From Intrasporangium oryzae NRRL B-24470 (GTDB lineage: Bacteria > Actinomycetota > Actinomycetes > Actinomycetales > Dermatophilaceae), in NCBI RefSeq assembly GCF_000576595.1, contig NZ_AWSA01000007.1, forward strand, positions 62,001 to 126,000: a stretch of DNA of 64,000 bases, read 5' to 3'. Made by a program: the position numbers and the translations under genes. Shown here in pieces: positions 25,232 to 33,357 of this stretch (positions are counted from its first letter, which is position 1; each line of letters begins with the position of its first letter). Under the pieces are notes generated by a model. The model was given only the letters and a program-made list of their open reading frames with translations, had not been told where the DNA came from and did no database searches.

Positions 25232-25962
25232 CGAGCACCTCCGACGGGTTCGAGGAGGAACTTGTAGCCCACTCCGCGGACGGTGCCGATGACCCGCGGC
25301 GCGGCGGCGTCGTCCCCGAGGGCCTTGCGCATGCCCCTGATGTGGACGTCGACGACCCGTTCGTCGCCGTAGAAGTCGTAGCCCCACACCTTCTCGAGCA
25401 GCTGGGCTCGGGAGAAGACGCGTCCGGGCGACTCGGCGAGCGCGAGGAGCAGGTCGAGCTCGAGCGTCGACAGTGCGACCGGGGTGCTCCCGACGGTCAC
25501 CTCGCGCCGGTGCTCGTCGATCGTCAACCCCTCGAAGCGGTGGACACCCTCGGGCCCGGATGACGGCCCGGCGTCCGGCGCGTCGCCACGCGTGCGCCGC
25601 AGCACCGACTTCACCCGCGCCACGACCTCCCGCGGGCTGAACGGCTTGGTGACGTAGTCGTCGGCGCCGACCCCGAGACCGACGAGCTTGTCGACCTCCT
25701 CGGACCGCGCGGTGACGAGGATGACGAAGACGTCGGACGTCGTCCGCGTGCGACGCAGCACCTCGAGCCCGTCCACGTCGGGGAGTCCGACGTCGAGCAG
25801 GACGAGGTCCGGGGGCGGCGGACCGGACGTCGTCGACATCAGCCGCAGGGCCTCGGCGCCCGTCCCCGCCTCGAGCACCTCGAACCCATCGGCCTCGAGG
25901 TAGGCCCGCAGAACCGTCCTGATCTGCGGCTCGTCGTCGACGACGAGGACGCGACGCGTCAT
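25228..25962 (-). CDS. OmpR-family response regulator
   Basis: 244 residues. The receiver domain has the acidic pocket (VVDDE), phosphoacceptor Asp in VLLDVGLPD (about 57) and Lys in VTKPF. The C-terminal winged helix includes LLLALAESPGRVFSR and VDVHIRGMRKAL. It is the upstream gene of the kinase pair. Likely targets include the CTTCAC repeats before the DUF2202 gene (inference). Confidence 0.94.
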   Translation of the reverse strand: MTRRVLVVDDEPQIRTVLRAYLEADGFEVLEAGTGAEALRLMSTTSGPPPPDLVLLDVGLPDVDGLEVLRRTRTTSDVFVILVTARSEEVDKLVGLGVGADDYVTKPFSPREVVARVKSVLRRTRGDAPDAGPSSGPEGVHRFEGLTIDEHRREVTVGSTPVALSTLELDLLLALAESPGRVFSRAQLLEKVWGYDFYGDERVVDVHIRGMRKALGDDAAAPRVIGTVRGVGYKFLLEPVGGAR

Positions 25963-26024
25963 GACGCCTCCTTGCTCGGCCGGCTCCTCACTCCTCGGAC
26001 TCCAAGGCCCCCGGACTCTGGTCC

Positions 26025-28760
26025 TCAGTGGCCGGCCGGCGTCCGCTCGCCGTCGACAGCGAGGAGCCCGAGGTCCCAGGCCCTGCGCACGGCGTCGTTG
26101 CGCTTGCTCGCGTCGAGCTTGCGCAGGATGTTGCGGACGTGGGTCCGCACGGTGTTGACCGAGATGAACATGGTGGCGGCGATCTCCTCGGTGCTGAGCA
26201 GCTCGGCGAGATGGCCGAGGACCTCGAGCTCCTTGCTGGTCAGGGGGTCCACGATGAGCGGGCCGGCTCCCACGGTACTGACGACGAGCGGAGCCGCTGG
26301 CTTGACCGCCTCCCGGGGCTGGTGCTCGCCGGCGTCACCGGCCATGTGGAGCCAGCGGTTGCCGGCGGCGACGCGGTCCGCCCCGCGCAGGAGGTGGCGC
26401 ACCGACGGAACGGTCTCGGCGAAGGGGCGCCGGAGCTTCTCCGGCTCGGCCAGCTGCAGGGAACGCTCGAGGGCGGCGAGGGCGGTGCGCTCGTCGCCGA
26501 GGCCGACGTAGTGCGCGGCATCGACGAGGGCCGCCGTGACCTCAGTGTCGAGGGCCGCGGGCGCGTACCCGCTCCGCGTCACCCTGGCGGTACGCACGCC
26601 GGGCATGCCTGCGGCGACCTGCGCGAGGCGGAGGATGACCGCCGCCTCAGGGCTCATCGGCTCCGTGAGGTGTCCGAGCGCCTCGGAGGCCGCCTCGGGC
26701 CGGCCCTCGGCGATGAAGAGGCTGGCCTCGGCGGCGACGAGCCAGCCGTCGAGCCACGCGGCGTGTGCCGAACCGCTCGCCCGGGCGCTCTCCAGGACGT
26801 GGTGAGCGCCCGCGAGGTCGCCACGCGCGCGCATCAGCCGGCTCCGGACCAGGGCGAGCAGGTCGGCCGTGAGGGGATCGCGGCCACGCCGCACCCGGGC
26901 GGCCTCGTCGAGGCGCTCCCGGGCCGTGACGAGATGGAACTCCTCGGTCTCGATCCACGCCTGGGCCGTCGCGGCGGCCATGAGCCGGTGGTGCCCGCTC
27001 AGGCCCGCGTCGCGCGCGAGTCGCTCCGCCTCGTCGGTGAGGCGGGTGGCGCGGCGCAGCCGGCCGCGGATGGCCTCGAGGAGGGCGCGCAGGCCGATGC
27101 ACGCGACACGCAGGGTCTCGACCCCGGGTGCCTCGGCGACCCGGCTGGCCTCGACGAGGAGGGCCGAGGCGTGCTCGAAGTCCCCGTTCCAGAGGCTGAG
27201 CCGGGCCCGGGACATGGCGAGGAGCACGACGAGGTCGGGTCGTGACCTCGTGGCGTCGGGACACGACGTACGCAGCAGCTCCTCGGCCCGGTCCGCCGCG
27301 TCGAGGCCAGTCGCGACATCGCACGTGAGCGACGCGCCCTTGGCCTCGAGGAGGCTGGCCGACACGAGCAGGGACGGCGCGGGATCTGCCGTGGCGGACA
27401 GCTCGACCTGGGCTCGAGCCAGCTCCGCGAGGCACCGGTGCCCGTCCTCGTCGGCGCCCGCGATGGCCGCCCGGACGATGGCAGCAGCGGCTCCGGGGGT
27501 GTCGGCGGGCATGCCCCTCAGGGTGGACGCGAGCCCCTCGTCGCAGAGGACGGCACCGATCCGCAGGTCCTCGACGAGGAACCGGGCGGCCTCCTCCCAC
27601 GACTCACCGGCCACGGCGTGCTGGACCGCCTGGCCGGTGTCGCCCTCCCGGGCGTACCACCCGGCCGCCGAGCGATGCAGGTCGCCCACCAGGTCGGGAC
27701 GTTCGTAGGCGAGCTGGGCCCGGAGGAACTGGCGGAAGAGCGGCTGGTACCGGTACACCCCGTTCGTGCCCGCGAGGCACTCGACGAAGGCGTTGCCGTG
27801 GGCGAGAGCCGGGAGCACGTGCGTGCCGTCGAACCGTCCGGTCAGGGCGTCGCACAGGCCGGGACGGAGGTCGTCGACGAGGCTGGTGCGAAGGAGCACG
27901 TCGCGCAGGTCCTCCGGCTGGGCGTCGAGCACCTCGGTCATGAGGTAGGCGCTGACGTTGTCGGTGGCACCGGTGAAGTCGCGGATCGACTGGTCGACGT
28001 CGGCCTGGCGCGCCAGGCTCATCGCCGCGAACCGTAGTCCCGCGGCCCAGCCACCGGTGCGCTCGACGAGCGCGTGGGTCTGCTCGGCCGTGAGCGTGAT
28101 CCCGCACCGCGTGAACAGCTGCGCCGCCTCGGCCTCGTCGAAGGCCAGGTCCGCGGCCCGGATCTCCGTCATGCCGCCCTCGAGGCGGTACCGGTGGAGG
28201 GGCAGCGACGGGTCGAACCGCGTCAGCAGGACGACCCGGAGGTTCGCCCCCGCGTTGCGCAGGACGAAGGCGAGGTCGACGCGGCGCGCCCAGTCCACGA
28301 ACGTGTCCGAGCCGTCGATGACCATGACGACGGGCTCCTCGTGACGGGTCAGCGCCCAGCTGAGCCGGGTGAGGAGCGCGCGGTCCACGGAGTCGACGGT
28401 GGACGGCATACCGACCTCGTCGACGTCGACGCCGCTCCGTGCGAGCGCGTCGAGCGCGTAGGTCCAGAAGATCCCCGGGCGGGCGTCGCCGTCGTCGAGG
28501 GTCTGCCACGTCACGGGCCCGGGGTGCTCGGACAGGGAGATCCACGAGGACACGAGTGCGGTCTTGCCGTAGCCGGCCGGAGCGCTGAGCAGGGTCAGCG
28601 GACCGGTGACACCTCGGCGCAGCTGCCCCATCAGGCGCGGGCGCGCGATGTGGTCGTGCGCCGGCCGCGGCACGGCGAGCTTGCTCGGAAGGACCGGCTC
28701 CCCGTCCCGTGCGGACCGCTTCACGTCTGCGGCTCCGCCTCGCCTGACCCTCTCGCCCAT
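26025..28760 (-). CDS. LuxR-family LAL/MalT-like ATP-binding regulator
   Basis: 911 residues. An N-terminal STAND-type ATPase has Walker A SAPAGYGKTAL (about 59-69) and VVMVIDGSD as Walker B. A long helical repeat region (about 380-820) and a C-terminal LuxR helix-turn-helix (LTSKELEVLGHLAELLSTEE and following) complete the MalT-like layout. It is a signal-integrating activator; ligand and targets are unknown. Divergent from the acyltransferase gene, with 11-bp repeats in the spacer. Confidence 0.88.
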   Translation of the reverse strand: MGERVRRGGAADVKRSARDGEPVLPSKLAVPRPAHDHIARPRLMGQLRRGVTGPLTLLSAPAGYGKTALVSSWISLSEHPGPVTWQTLDDGDARPGIFWTYALDALARSGVDVDEVGMPSTVDSVDRALLTRLSWALTRHEEPVVMVIDGSDTFVDWARRVDLAFVLRNAGANLRVVLLTRFDPSLPLHRYRLEGGMTEIRAADLAFDEAEAAQLFTRCGITLTAEQTHALVERTGGWAAGLRFAAMSLARQADVDQSIRDFTGATDNVSAYLMTEVLDAQPEDLRDVLLRTSLVDDLRPGLCDALTGRFDGTHVLPALAHGNAFVECLAGTNGVYRYQPLFRQFLRAQLAYERPDLVGDLHRSAAGWYAREGDTGQAVQHAVAGESWEEAARFLVEDLRIGAVLCDEGLASTLRGMPADTPGAAAAIVRAAIAGADEDGHRCLAELARAQVELSATADPAPSLLVSASLLEAKGASLTCDVATGLDAADRAEELLRTSCPDATRSRPDLVVLLAMSRARLSLWNGDFEHASALLVEASRVAEAPGVETLRVACIGLRALLEAIRGRLRRATRLTDEAERLARDAGLSGHHRLMAAATAQAWIETEEFHLVTARERLDEAARVRRGRDPLTADLLALVRSRLMRARGDLAGAHHVLESARASGSAHAAWLDGWLVAAEASLFIAEGRPEAASEALGHLTEPMSPEAAVILRLAQVAAGMPGVRTARVTRSGYAPAALDTEVTAALVDAAHYVGLGDERTALAALERSLQLAEPEKLRRPFAETVPSVRHLLRGADRVAAGNRWLHMAGDAGEHQPREAVKPAAPLVVSTVGAGPLIVDPLTSKELEVLGHLAELLSTEEIAATMFISVNTVRTHVRNILRKLDASKRNDAVRRAWDLGLLAVDGERTPAGH

Positions 28761-28876
28761 CTCGGCCTCCGACCGGTCGACCAGGGTGTCGCCAAAGCGG
28801 CGGTCACCGCTCCTAGCCCGTTTCTACGGCAGGCGCCGGAGCAGGTGATAGGGACCTTCGGCCCTGTCATTCGTCA

Positions 28877-28920
28877 TGAGATCGCCCTGAGATCGCCATG
28901 GGATCGGCGGGCGATCGCGC
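28877..28920 (+). repeat. Four in-phase 11-bp direct repeats in a divergent promoter
   Basis: Units TGAGATCGCCC, TGAGATCGCCA, TGGGATCGGCG and GGCGATCGCGC follow head to tail, 34 bases before the acyltransferase start. The last two are more diverged. They may bind a regulator, for instance the divergent LAL protein. Confidence 0.5.
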
Positions 28921-28953
28921 CACGCGGTCGACGACGAGTGGCATCCTTTCGCC

Positions 28954-31176
28954 ATGACCGGATCGTCGGAGCCGCGCGCTCACCGCCGGGCCGACATCCA
29001 GGGGCTGCGGGCCGTGGCTGTCGTCGGCGTCATCGCAGCCCACCTCTCAGGCGTCCCGAGAGGCGGCTGGCTCGGCGTCGACGTCTTCTTCGTCATCTCG
29101 GGCTTCGTCATCACCGGCGTCCTGCTCCGGGAGCGGGACCGGACGGGCCGGACGAGCCTCACGGGCTTCTACGCACGGCGGGCGCGCCGCATCCTGCCGG
29201 CTGCCCTCGTCGTCCTCGTCGTCACCGTCGTCGCGGCCCGCTGGGCCTATGCGCCGGCCCGGGCCGACGAGGTCCGGACCGATGCCCTCTGGGCCGCGCT
29301 CTTCGCAGCCAACTGGCACTTCGCCGCGCAGGGCGCCGACTACTTCCAGCTCGGGCAGGTGCCCTCGCCGGTGCAGCACTTCTGGTCCCTCGGCGTCGAG
29401 GAGCAGTTCTACCTCGTGTGGCCGTGGCTGGTCGTCGCCGCCGCCGGAGTGCTCGGCTCGCGCACGGCCCGACGCGGGCGCCTCGGCGTGGCCACGGCCG
29501 CCGCCCTCGTCGTCGTCGCCTCGCTCGGTTGGGCGGCGTGGCGGGCCGACGCCGACCCGACCGTCGCCTACTTCTCCTCCCTGACCCGAGCGTGGGAGCT
29601 GGCGCTGGGCGCGCTCCTCGCCCTCGTCCCGGCGTATGCCGTCCGGCTGCCGCGCATCGCACGCTGGGCTCTGGCCTGGGGCGGCCTCGCCGGCATAGCC
29701 GCGGCCTTCGTCCTGACCGGTCCGTCGGTCGCGTCTCCGGTCCCGGCGGCTGTCTGGCCCGTGCTCGCGACGATGGCCGTGCTCCTCGCGGGCACCGGCA
29801 CGACCGGAGCGGGACCGTGGCCGCTCACCAACCCCGTCAGCCGCTACGTGGGCGACATCTCCTACGGCCTCTACCTCTGGCACTTCCCGCTCATCGTCTT
29901 CGCGACGAGCCTCTACGCACCCCTGACCCCCCTTGCGCAGGCGGCGATCGTCGCCGCAACCGTCCTGCTCGCCGTGATCAGCCACCACCTCCTCGAGCGG
30001 CCCGTCCTCGATGCGCCCCGCCTCACGGCCTGGTCCGACCCGACCGAGCGGCATACGGCATGGGGCGGGTGGTGGCGCACACAGCGACGCGCGATGGTCG
30101 CGGCGGCCACGGCTCTGGCCTGCGTGGCCGGAGGGGTGGCCGTGACGGCGTTCGCCGAGCCGGGGGCCTTCGAGCCCACGGCTGCGCCTGTCGCCGCCGC
30201 CGCGAACGGTGCGGTCCCCGCGCCCGACGTGTCGACGCCGTCGGCCAAACCGAGCGCCCTGCCGTCGGCCACGACGACGTCCGCAGCACCCACGCCGACC
30301 CCCACGGCGAGCGCCGGGCCGGTCGAGATCCCCCTCGGCAGGACGGGAGCGGCGATCCAGGCGGGTCTGCGCGGCGCCCTGGCCTCGTCGTCGTGGCCCT
30401 CGGTGCTCCACCCGGCACCCGACGCGTGGCAGACGGTGGGAGCCCCCGGGATGGGCGCGTGCGTCGCGACGCGGGCGAGCGACCCCGAGTCGTGCACGTT
30501 CGGCAATCCGAAGGGTCCCGAGATCATCGTCTACGGCGACTCGCTCGGCATCCCGCTCCTGTCCACCGTCATCGCCGCCTACGGCAAGACCTACAAGATC
30601 CGCGGGATGACCAAGCTCGCGTGCGCCGTCAACGGCGTCGATGCCGACTTCGGCAAGGACGACTGGGCGATCCCCTGCGTGCGGCACCGGGAGATGACGA
30701 TCGACTACGTCCGCACGGCCCGCCCCCGCGTCCTCATCATGATCGAGAACTACGCGTGGTCCCTCAAGCTCAAGTCGGGAGCCTCGGGCACGGCGGCGGC
30801 CGCGGAGTGGCACGCGGCCGACCAGGCGTTCGTCGACGCCGTCAAGGGCAGCGTCGGGCACGTCGTCATCCTCGGCCCCTCGATGCCGGGTGTCGCGTTC
30901 CTCGACTGCTACCGGCCCGGCGGCTCGCCCCGCCGGTGCGTCACCGGCATCCCGAAGTGGTGGAAGGTGGCCAACGACGCCGAGCGTGACGTCGAGGGAG
31001 CGACGTTCGTCGACACGCTGCACTGGTACTGCGTCGACGGCCGCTGCCCGCTCTTCACCCGTGCCGGCAACATCGTGCTCAAGGGTGACTACCTCCACCC
31101 GACGGTGCAGTACGCACGGGCCCTTGCGCCCGACCTCGCCTACCGGCTGGCGTATGCCGGGGTCCTCCCCCGCTGA
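28954..31176 (+). CDS. OafA/YrhL-type membrane O-acyltransferase fused to SGNH domain
   Basis: 740 residues. Acyltransferase_3 domain (about 10-370) opens with RADIQGLRAVAVVGVIAAH and contains DVFFVISGF and FWSLGVEEQFYLVWP. A Pro/Thr/Ala-rich linker (about 400-455) leads to an extracytoplasmic SGNH domain with GDSLGIPLL (about 528) and a C-terminal DYLHPT block. Such proteins acetylate cell-surface polysaccharide, peptidoglycan or secondary wall polymers. Substrate unknown. Confidence 0.9.
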   Translation: MTGSSEPRAHRRADIQGLRAVAVVGVIAAHLSGVPRGGWLGVDVFFVISGFVITGVLLRERDRTGRTSLTGFYARRARRILPAALVVLVVTVVAARWAYAPARADEVRTDALWAALFAANWHFAAQGADYFQLGQVPSPVQHFWSLGVEEQFYLVWPWLVVAAAGVLGSRTARRGRLGVATAAALVVVASLGWAAWRADADPTVAYFSSLTRAWELALGALLALVPAYAVRLPRIARWALAWGGLAGIAAAFVLTGPSVASPVPAAVWPVLATMAVLLAGTGTTGAGPWPLTNPVSRYVGDISYGLYLWHFPLIVFATSLYAPLTPLAQAAIVAATVLLAVISHHLLERPVLDAPRLTAWSDPTERHTAWGGWWRTQRRAMVAAATALACVAGGVAVTAFAEPGAFEPTAAPVAAAANGAVPAPDVSTPSAKPSALPSATTTSAAPTPTPTASAGPVEIPLGRTGAAIQAGLRGALASSSWPSVLHPAPDAWQTVGAPGMGACVATRASDPESCTFGNPKGPEIIVYGDSLGIPLLSTVIAAYGKTYKIRGMTKLACAVNGVDADFGKDDWAIPCVRHREMTIDYVRTARPRVLIMIENYAWSLKLKSGASGTAAAAEWHAADQAFVDAVKGSVGHVVILGPSMPGVAFLDCYRPGGSPRRCVTGIPKWWKVANDAERDVEGATFVDTLHWYCVDGRCPLFTRAGNIVLKGDYLHPTVQYARALAPDLAYRLAYAGVLPR

Positions 31177-31215
31177 GTCGGGCCAGGTTGGGTGCGCGGC
31201 CCCACGCGGCGACGG

Positions 31216-31773
31216 TCACCCCGCTGCGGGATGGAGCTCGCCCGGCTCGCTGCCGGCGCCACGGCCGGCCGTCCAGTCGTAGATGACCGAGGTCCGCAGC
31301 AGGATGTCGGGCACCGACCGGTTCTCGCGGCTGATGATCACCCAGAAGAGCACGATCGGGACGAAGACGCAGAGCAGGGCCCGCAGGATCGCCCTGCTGA
31401 AGCCGACGCGGCCCCCGCCGTCGCTCACCACCCTGAGGCCGAGGAGGCGGTTGCCGATCGTTCGCCCCGTGATCGTCCAGGCGAGGGTGAGATAGGTCGT
31501 GAGCGTGCCGAGCAGGCACGTGAAGAGGATCGCGAAGCCGGGTGTCGGGAAATGGAACGACGGCGGGTTGAGGACGAAGATGAAGGCGGACCAGCCGAGG
31601 TATCCCGCACCGACACAGAGGAGCGCGACGACGAGGTCGACGGCGCCCGCCGTCGTCCGGGTGACGATGCCGGCCCGGTGTCCCTGCACCGAACGCACCG
31701 GCGCGGGGAGCAGGATCCGCGCGGCGGAACCGGGATGGGGCGTCGGGGGCACGCTCACGGGTCCTCCCGTCAT
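31216..31773 (-). CDS. RDD family membrane protein
   Basis: 185 residues, RDD domain with R in TRTTAGAVDLVVALL, two to three membrane spans and GRTIGNRLLGLRVV. Function of RDD proteins is mostly unknown. The ATG overlaps the stop of the upstream 9-residue-repeat gene, so the two proteins are coupled and may act together. Confidence 0.8.
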   Translation of the reverse strand: MTGGPVSVPPTPHPGSAARILLPAPVRSVQGHRAGIVTRTTAGAVDLVVALLCVGAGYLGWSAFIFVLNPPSFHFPTPGFAILFTCLLGTLTTYLTLAWTITGRTIGNRLLGLRVVSDGGGRVGFSRAILRALLCVFVPIVLFWVIISRENRSVPDILLRTSVIYDWTAGRGAGSEPGELHPAAG

Positions 31774-33005
31774 CCGACCGGCCCATGAAGGGCCGACGGC
31801 ACGCTCGAGGTGTCGGTGGGCAGGGCGGCGCCGGGCGCCCGTGGCTTCCGGTGGAGCATCCGGTCGACGACGTGGGCCACGCGCTCGTCGGCGCTGACAC
31901 CCTGCCAGCGGACCTCGCGCAGGCTCTCCGAGGCCATCGCGCCGGTCGAGCTCTGGATGATGCCCGGCAGGTCGATCCCCTCGACGACGTACTCGGCGAG
32001 GGCGATGAGGTCGATCCTGGCCACGACCGCGTCGATGTCGAGACGTGCCGCCACGGCGTCGAGGTCGAGACGAGTCGCGACGGCGTCGATGTCGACCCGG
32101 TCGAGGATCGCCTCGATGTCGATCCGCGCCGCCACGCCGTCGATGTCCACCCGGTCGAGGATCGCCTCGATGTCGATCCGCGCCGCCACGCCGTCGATGT
32201 CCACCCGGTCGAGGATCGCCTCGATGTCGATCCGCGCCGCCACGCCGTCGATGTCCACCCGGTCGAGGATCGCCTCGATGTCGATCCGCGCCGCCACGCC
32301 GTCGATGTCCACCCGGTCGAGGATCGCCTCGATGTCGATCCGCGCCGCCACGCCGTCGATGTCCACCCGGTCGAGGATCGCCTCGATGTCGATCCGCGCC
32401 GCGACCGCGTCGATGTCCACCCGGTCGAGGACGGCCTCGATGTCGGCCCGCGCGACCACTGCGTCCACGTCGAGGCCCGCGGCGAGCGCATCGAGATCGA
32501 CATGGTCCTGCACGAGGGTGGTGAGGTCGACGAGCCCGAGTGCGTCGTCGACGAGCCGTGGGGCGAACCGTCGCACGACGAGCTCCCCCCGGCGAGCGGC
32601 CTCGAGCCGCTGCGCCCGGCCCAGGCCGAGGACGTCCTGGACCCGGTCGGCGCCGAGGAGTCGCTCACCGAGCGACCGGACCGGACGCACCAGGGGCGAC
32701 AGGGGGCGGGCCACGTCACGGACCCGGTCCGCCACGCGCCGCGACCTGGCCACGCTGACCGCGACGAGGCCGACGAGCACGTCGGCGAGGTCGAGGACCG
32801 AGAGCGCCTCATCCGAGGTCCGGCCCGTGACCCGGGCCTCTCCCCCGCCGGGCACCCCGGCCGACTCCGCAGCCGACTCCGCCTCCGCCGCCTCCGCGCC
32901 CTCGGCACGGTCTCCCGAGGGGATGGCGGAGACGTGATCCGTGGGGGCTGCGTCGGCCCCGGGACGTCGCATCGGAACGACCTCGCCTGCCGCGCTCTCG
33001 TCCAT
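31770..33005 (-). CDS. Protein with 19 tandem 9-residue repeats, partner of RDD protein
   Basis: 411 residues. The N-terminal 60 residues are Ala/Glu-rich and disordered-looking. A helical region follows to about 168. Residues 169-339 are 19 consecutive nonapeptides of the form (V/I/L)D(I/L)(D/E)xVxxR. Pairs of nonapeptides form an 18-residue unit, VDIDGVAARIDIEAILDR, repeated five times without change. No membrane helix or catalytic motif is seen. Similar Asp/Arg nonapeptide arrays occur next to RDD domains in other actinobacteria. An extended amphipathic scaffold is likely (inference). Array length may vary by recombination. Confidence 0.8.
   Translation of the reverse strand: MDESAAGEVVPMRRPGADAAPTDHVSAIPSGDRAEGAEAAEAESAAESAGVPGGGEARVTGRTSDEALSVLDLADVLVGLVAVSVARSRRVADRVRDVARPLSPLVRPVRSLGERLLGADRVQDVLGLGRAQRLEAARRGELVVRRFAPRLVDDALGLVDLTTLVQDHVDLDALAAGLDVDAVVARADIEAVLDRVDIDAVAARIDIEAILDRVDIDGVAARIDIEAILDRVDIDGVAARIDIEAILDRVDIDGVAARIDIEAILDRVDIDGVAARIDIEAILDRVDIDGVAARIDIEAILDRVDIDAVATRLDLDAVAARLDIDAVVARIDLIALAEYVVEGIDLPGIIQSSTGAMASESLREVRWQGVSADERVAHVVDRMLHRKPRAPGAALPTDTSSVPSALHGPVG
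32087..32430 (-). repeat. 54-bp tandem repeat array
   Basis: Six 54-base units head to tail encode the 18-residue repeat. Units starting at 32139, 32193, 32247 and 32301 are identical, and the flanking units differ at a few bases. Near-identity at the DNA level indicates recent amplification or homogenisation. Confidence 0.9.
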
Positions 33006-33357
33006 CTGTCCACGTCCTCACTGTCGCCCGCCCGCCCCATGACCCACGCGGCCGGCGGCCCCGGCGCCTGCGGGTCACCGAGGTCACCATGCCGCCGCCG
33101 GACCACGCCCCACATCACCCGTGGTGAGTGAACCCGGGCCCCGGGCCGAACTCAGCCAGGGGCACTCGGCCTCGCTCGGCGGCATACGGGAGCAGTGTTG
33201 GCGAGGGCTGACTCGAACCGGCCCCTCCGTTGGCAGGTTGTGCCAAGGAAACGACGGCGCGCTCCCGCTTGAATCGGGTGGAGCAGGACCCCCCCACCGA
33301 CCCGTGCACGCCGATGCCCCCGAGGCGCGCACCCACACGTACTCACCGAGGAGCCGC
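33006..33357. promoter_or_regulatory. Upstream region of hyuA with island operator copy B
   Basis: A 352-base spacer between divergent genes. It contains one CGGCATAC motif (about 33180) and, at 33230-33246, the perfect dyad TTGGCAGGTTGTGCCAA, 111 bases before the hyuA start. No gene is convincing. A minor open frame on the plus strand leads into hyuA but lacks a start signal. Confidence 0.5.
33230..33246. promoter_or_regulatory. Candidate island operator, copy B (best match)
   Basis: TTGGCAGGTTGTGCCAA, a perfect 6+6 dyad with 5-base spacer. Same GGCA-N5-TGCC core as copies A, C and D. Confidence 0.6.

Noticed and set aside
32087-32430. CRISPR array
   Set aside because: The repeats are contiguous 54-bp units with no unique spacers, stay in frame and encode 18-residue protein repeats.
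33205-33230. tRNA T-loop-like sequence (ctcgaacc)
   Set aside because: No acceptor stem, anticodon arm or CCA-proximal pairing could be assembled around it.
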